From Azorinus chamasolen (taxonomy: Eukaryota; Mollusca; Bivalvia; Cardiida; Solecurtidae): 64,000 nt of DNA. Of this stretch, positions 60,447-64,000 are shown in pieces. Made by a program: the position numbers and the translations under genes. Below the pieces are notes generated by a model, which saw only the letters and a list, made by a program, of their open reading frames with translations, was not told where the DNA came from and ran no database searches. Where the stretch lies: assembly GCA_963576725.1 (NCBI GenBank), contig OY755252.1:27957895-28021894 (forward strand), given 5' to 3'. Numbering within the stretch: position 1 is the first letter of the stretch; the number at the start of each line of letters is the position of its first letter.

Positions 60447-60941
60447 AATTGTTTATCATTTTCTTCATTTAAACGACTGTTCACGCATTTGTAAACAGAG
60501 TAGACCCAGATCAGACGACTCCTAAAGGAGCCATCTGACCAGGGTCTGCTATGTTTGCTTGTGACTTGATGTAGATCTGATTCTACTGTTTAAAGAGAAA
60601 ATATCCATTGAAAAGTTTACATTTTAAGTATTAACCATTCGCTTGCTGACTCTTAAAACACGTTTCTCCTTCTTTACCCATGCCCTGTTGTATAATTACA
60701 TACATCTTCACTGTGTACAAGTATTTCGCTGTGCAATCACTGCTGTGGAGTGCACTGGTTGCACAATCAACATGTAAATAGTGCAGACCCTGATGAGACA
60801 GCTCCTGCAGGAGCTGTCTCATCTGGGTCTTCGCGATTTACAGGTAGGTATATTGACGCGAATAGCAAGCGAAGGGTTAAGCTTATAAATAATCATGACG
60901 TCACTAATTCTTACAGGAATATTGAACAGGGAAAGGGTTAA
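60447..60941 (+). mobile_element. TTAA-B2 MITE split by TTAA-A
   Basis: TTCTTCATTTAAACGACTG, core ATCAGACGACTCC/GGAGCCATCTGACC, arm to 60630. It resumes at 60881 with ATAATCATGACGTCACTAAT and ends GAACAGGGAAAGGGTTAA. Confidence 0.82.
60631..60880 (-). mobile_element. TTAA-A MITE inside TTAA-B2
   Basis: A 250 bp reverse copy, inserted at a TTAA in the long arm of the host. Confidence 0.92.
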
Positions 60942-61132
60942 ACAATTATTTTAAAACACCCAACTGTCAAAGTGACGCAGGTATATTGTACAACCAGTCT
61001 ATAACCACTATTCCTCTGTGGAAACACTTATGTCTGCCCATTGTCGGATCTTTTGCGATTTTAACTACTTGCGACTCGATCATGTTTTTAAGTATTAGGC
61101 AAACAACTGGTTTTACTCCAATAAATGCTCGC
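60942..61132. other. No gene seen
   Basis: About 190 bp unassigned. Confidence 0.35.
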
Positions 61133-61376
61133 TTAACCCTTTCCTCCATGAATATTTGTGTAGGAAATAATGAGGTAATGGATATCAGTTAGATTAATTT
61201 GCTATAAAAGCACACTAAATAGGATATTGTTGGTCATGACAAAAACTGTAGAGTCATATCATATTATAAGCAAATAGAGCAGATCCTGATCAGACGGCTC
61301 CTATAGGAGCCGTCTGATCTGGGTATACTTTGTTTGCAAATGCATAGAAAGACGTATTTATGGAGAAAATGGTTAT
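61133..61376 (-). mobile_element. TTAA-C MITE
   Basis: TTAACCCTTTCCTCCATGAATATT to TATGGAGAAAATGGTTAT. Core GATCAGACGGCTCC/GGAGCCGTCTGATC. Confidence 0.87.
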
Positions 61377-61389
61377 TGAGGTTGAACAT

Positions 61390-61712
61390 GTACAGTTAAA
61401 TTTCGATAACTCGAACTTCAAGGGACCATACAAATTAGTTCGAGATAACAGATGATCGAGTCATCCGATATCTTATCTGAACAATTTCTCAAGGCCACAA
61501 CTTAATACAGATCTAAAGTAATGCAAAAGCTCCTGTAGGAGCTTTCAGCATTACATTAGACCTGTATTAAGTTGTTACATGTGTTTCTTGATATCTGTAT
61601 CGATACATTTGAGAGCAATCGTGTATTGCACGTTTTGGAAGGACTGAACTTTTTGTTCGAGTTATCCCGAAGTTCGAGTTATCCGAGTTCGAGATATTGA
61701 AGTTCGACTTTA
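61390..61712 (-). mobile_element. pogo-4 MITE, reverse
   Basis: TACAGTTAAATTTCGATAAC to GAGATATTGAAGTTCGAC. Core GCAAAAGCTCCTGTAGGAGC. The last CTGTA is mutated. Confidence 0.85.
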
Positions 61713-61839
61713 ATTTAAATTGACAGCATCAAAGGAAACAGTAGTTTGGCATTTGTACACTCAGCTCACAGCTATGTTGTCTCGTGAACATGAATACAAA
61801 AAATGATGACACCATGAACGCGTACATTTTTGTATTAGA

Positions 61840-62068
61840 TTAACCCATATTCTCCCAGTGGATTCCTCCATGCTTCTATATTGGATTAGTCTATCTTTTA
61901 TCTAAGGGATGTCTGGTCTAAATTTTCATTTTTGTTTTGTTTTATATTGAATTTCCTATCAGCAAACAGTGCAGACTCTGATCAGACGCCGCATTATGCG
62001 GCGTCTGATCAGAGTCTACATTGTTTGCCTACGTACCATATATATGATCGTGGGAGCAAATGGGTTAA
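61840..62068 (+). mobile_element. TTAA-F MITE
   Basis: 229 bp: TTAACCCATATTCTCCCAGTGG to GGGAGCAAATGGGTTAA. The hairpin is complete with apex GCCGCATTATGCGGC. Confidence 0.9.
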
Positions 62069-62149
62069 TTTCTACAATGGCATATGCACACACGAATTAA
62101 GTATTGATACAAAATTGTAGAAGGAGATCATCGTAAGTACATAAACGAA

Positions 62150-62250
62150 CAAAATAAACTCCGACCAGACATGTCCTACATGAAAAGTCTGAGTTGTGTC
62201 TACTCTGGCTGCAGAGGCGTGGAAATGCGTTTTTATGATGTAGAGAGTTA
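62150..62250 (-). mobile_element. TTAA-B/C relic
   Basis: CCAGACATGTCC, GTGTCTACTCTGGCTGCAG, GTGGAAATGCGTTTTTATG, AGAGAGTTAC. The stem is mostly lost. Confidence 0.5.
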
Positions 62251-62536
62251 CGTGTCATTTATCTTACTTATAAATGAGTAAAACAATTGCGCGTGTGACT
62301 ATGACTCACTAACAGCTGAATAACCTTGAAACTAACTACCCGTATGCTTTTGTGATGTATATCAAATTATCCATGCATAAAGCATCAGGAACACTCAATA
62401 ATCGTTAGCTTCGTATTACTCTTAATAACAATGGCAAACGACAGAAACTGTCATTTAAATATTTATAAACTAGTCAGGTATTCGATGTGTGGAAATGTTT
62501 CCAAGAAATAACATAAATGCATAGCACGTTCTGTTT
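62251..62536. other. No gene seen
   Basis: About 285 bp unassigned. Confidence 0.35.
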
Positions 62537-62932
62537 TACAGTAGAGCCTGTCTTAAGCGGTCACCAAAAAGAGGTTTAATTACGGGTCAGTACGGAAGGT
62601 GGTAGCTTAATGCATGTCAAAAGTAATGCAGAAGGCTCCTATAGGAGCTTTCTGCATTGCTTTTACCCTGCATTTACCCATTCCCTCATATTGACGACTT
62701 TTGACGACTCTGTAAAAGTCACTTTGTGAAACCATTGTGATAAATAGAGCATTTGCTCCTATAGTTTTCCTAAAGTTTTCCTTTTCTCTAGTTCATGCTC
62801 CTTTTCGGTAGATATTTTTCAAAGAGGTTGTATCTAAAAATAGCCTATGATGTAAAGGGTTAAGCAACCACCTGTGTTTTCGGACCCCTTTATCTTTACT
62901 TTGAATGGTCACTAAGGACACGTTCTACGGTA
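62537..62932. mobile_element. pogo-3 MITE split by TTAA-E
   Basis: TACAGTAGAGCCTGTCTTAAGC, core AATGCAGAAGGCTCC/GGAGCTTTCTGCATT, ACCCTGCA, then E, then GCAACCACCTGTGTTTTC and GACACGTTCTACGGTA. Confidence 0.8.
62673..62864 (-). mobile_element. TTAA-E MITE inside pogo-3, half hairpin deleted
   Basis: Left end decayed to TTTACCCATTCCCTCATATT, right end ATGATGTAAAGGGTTAA. After GAGCATTTGCTCCTATAG the second stem is missing. Host site is GCATTAAGCAACC. Confidence 0.82.
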
Positions 62933-62988
62933 CTCAGCTTTATACGTTCATAGTCGTATATCAATCTACTGACAGTGCCGTAGAGACA

Positions 62989-63199
62989 TACGTGTAAACC
63001 CCCGTTAATGCGACCACCTAAAAGCGGTATAATTCTGGGTGTCAGATGCAGGTGGTAGCTTAATGCAGGACAAAAGTAATGCAGAAAGCTCCTCTAGGAG
63101 CTTTCTGCATTACTTTTGTCCTGCATTAAGCAACCACCTGCTTATAAAGACACCCATGTTTATTCATTGAGTGGTCGCATTAGAGGGGTTTTACATGTA
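62989..63199. mobile_element. pogo-2 MITE
   Basis: TACGTGTAAACCCCCGTTAATGC to GCATTAGAGGGGTTTTACATGTA. Core AATGCAGAAAGCTCC/GGAGCTTTCTGCATT is perfect and extends through GGACAAAAGT/ACTTTTGTCC. Confidence 0.87.
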
Positions 63200-63487
63200 T
63201 TTACGATAATACTTTGAGAATTGTTAGAATGTTTTGTTATATGGGGAAAACTACACAACCGCTGAAATAATAAATTTAACCTGTAAGTTTGTGTTAATAT
63301 ATTTGTATAACCCATTTCTAGATTCACTCACTGAAGCGATATAACAAAAATTGTTCGGACATCGTGCGATTTGCAGCGAATATGTTGAAAATAAAAATAG
63401 TAGCAATATTTATTAGTGTTCTTATTGTCGGTTAGATATTGGTGATTGTTGGTGATATTGGTCCGTCTGGATATATAAGATGGTCCA
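63200..63487. other. No gene seen
   Basis: Unassigned, with a short GGTGATTGTTGGTGATATTGG repeat near 63440. Confidence 0.35.
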
Positions 63488-63738
63488 GATAAGATGCGTA
63501 AATTAAAACATTTTCAAAAACAACTTCTTTACCTCTCCATCAAACCCTCTGCTGTGACCACTCTTTAGATCCGTTAATATCGGTCTTTGAGGCAGGCGAC
63601 AGCTTACTGCAGTGTGGAAGTCATGCCGATAGCTCCTCTAGGAGCTTGCTGCATGACTTTCACCCTACATTAACCAGCCGACTGCCTAAATGTATCCAAA
63701 TTCATCTCTACTAGAAATCCAGTTTAGAGAGATTTTAC
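63488..63738. mobile_element. J left half joined to pogo-5 right part
   Basis: 63488-63572: AGATAAGATGCGTAAATTAA, CTGTGACCACTCTTTAGA. At 63573 it passes into pogo-5: AATATCGGTCTTTGAGGCAG, core GCCGATAGCTCCTCTAGGAGC, TCCAGTTTAGAGAG. Confidence 0.65.
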
Positions 63739-64000
63739 GAATTGAAGCAAGGTGATTTATTTTGAAGACGGCACATTTGGCAGACTAAAATGATTATCAG
63801 TAAAAAGCTGAAACCTGAGAATAGTTTTGGAATTTATGTCATTGATAGGCCTTCGGAGTGTTTGCTTTCTAAACAAATGGACCGGTTTTGTATGTTATGG
63901 TTTTGTTGCAATTAAATGAAATGAAGAAGTTTTTGTTCAGTCATGAAAATAGGTTACATTGTGGCTGATGCAAGCAGATACGTTGTTATTGACTTTAGTA
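63739..64000. other. No gene seen
   Basis: The last ~260 bp of the window are unassigned. Confidence 0.35.

Noticed and set aside
1..64000. CRISPR array
   Set aside because: The many similar hairpins are dispersed at irregular distances with element-specific ends. There is no regular repeat-spacer pattern, and the DNA is eukaryotic.
1..64000. Rho-independent terminators in the GC-rich hairpins
   Set aside because: The hairpins are MITE centres in a eukaryotic genome. T-runs do not follow them consistently.

Overview
This is eukaryotic, AT-rich, mostly non-coding DNA. The intron/exon signals, the tRNA-derived SINE, the LINE remnant, the frequent TACATGTA words and a tandem repeat resembling the pearl/CvA elements of oysters suggest a marine bivalve mollusc. 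That assignment is inference. Positions 52484-52683 are a run of exactly 200 N, an assembly gap. Only one gene is convincing: a seven-transmembrane class A GPCR in a single coding exon (16245-17471, + strand), with a probable splice acceptor in its 5' UTR at 16145. Its last 54 codons and 3' flank were copied immediately downstream as a ~0.47 kb tandem duplication. A second candidate is a 15-codon first coding exon ending in a consensus splice donor (31930-31974). I see no tRNA or rRNA genes and no CRISPR array.

Most of the window is short palindromic non-autonomous DNA transposons (MITEs), well over 100 copies. Names used here are local to this answer. The first group is flanked by TTAA and starts TTAACCC, as piggyBac-type elements do. 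TTAA-A (250 bp) starts TTAACCCTTCGCTTGC. TTAA-B (about 250 bp) starts TTAACCCTTTCCCTCAT, and B2 is a variant with a different long arm. TTAA-C starts TTAACCCTTTACTCCAT. TTAA-D starts TTAACCCTTTCGCTGCC. TTAA-E starts TTAACCCATTACCTCAT. TTAA-F starts TTAACCCATTTGCTCCC. TTAA-I and TTAA-K are older and more degenerate. The second group sits at TA, starts CAGT and resembles pogo/Tigger MITEs: pogo-1 (CAGTAAAACCTCTCTATAAC), pogo-2 (CAGTAGAACCCCTCTAATGC), pogo-3 (CAGTAGAACCTGTCTTAAGC), pogo-4 (CAGTTGAACTTCGATATCTC), pogo-5 (CAGTAAAACCCTCTAAACCG) and pogo-6 (CAGTAAAATCTCGATTATTC). Other foldback families are J, L, H, N and a TIR element called Z.

Layout: 0-16 kb is a dense MITE field with nested insertions, a (GTA)n microsatellite and a LINE 3' end inside a pogo-4 element. 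16.1-18.5 kb is the GPCR exon and its partial duplicate. 18.9-27.7 kb is MITEs with a (CAT)n microsatellite. 27.9-29.8 kb is a tandemly duplicated unit made of an ~815 bp TIR element plus a 143 bp hairpin. 29.9-48 kb is MITEs with the candidate first exon, a SINE (46.75 kb) and quieter stretches at 40.1 and 42.9-43.6 kb. 48.2-49.2 kb is a pearl-like tandem repeat. 49.3-57.2 kb is MITEs and the gap. 57.2-59.3 kb is a ~45 bp minisatellite broken up by N foldback elements. 59.5-63.7 kb is MITEs again.

The main structural result is that these families look modular. Nearly all TTAA and all pogo-type families carry the same hairpin apex, GCTCC-four bases-GGAGC, on arms and termini that otherwise differ. 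Several TTAA families also share the same two stem mismatches, which give the palindrome a polarity. Pogo-type elements repeatedly host TTAA elements at TTAA words inside their own arms, and neighbouring TTAA elements often share one TTAA. Element boundaries were read by eye and may be a few bases off, more so where marked degenerate.
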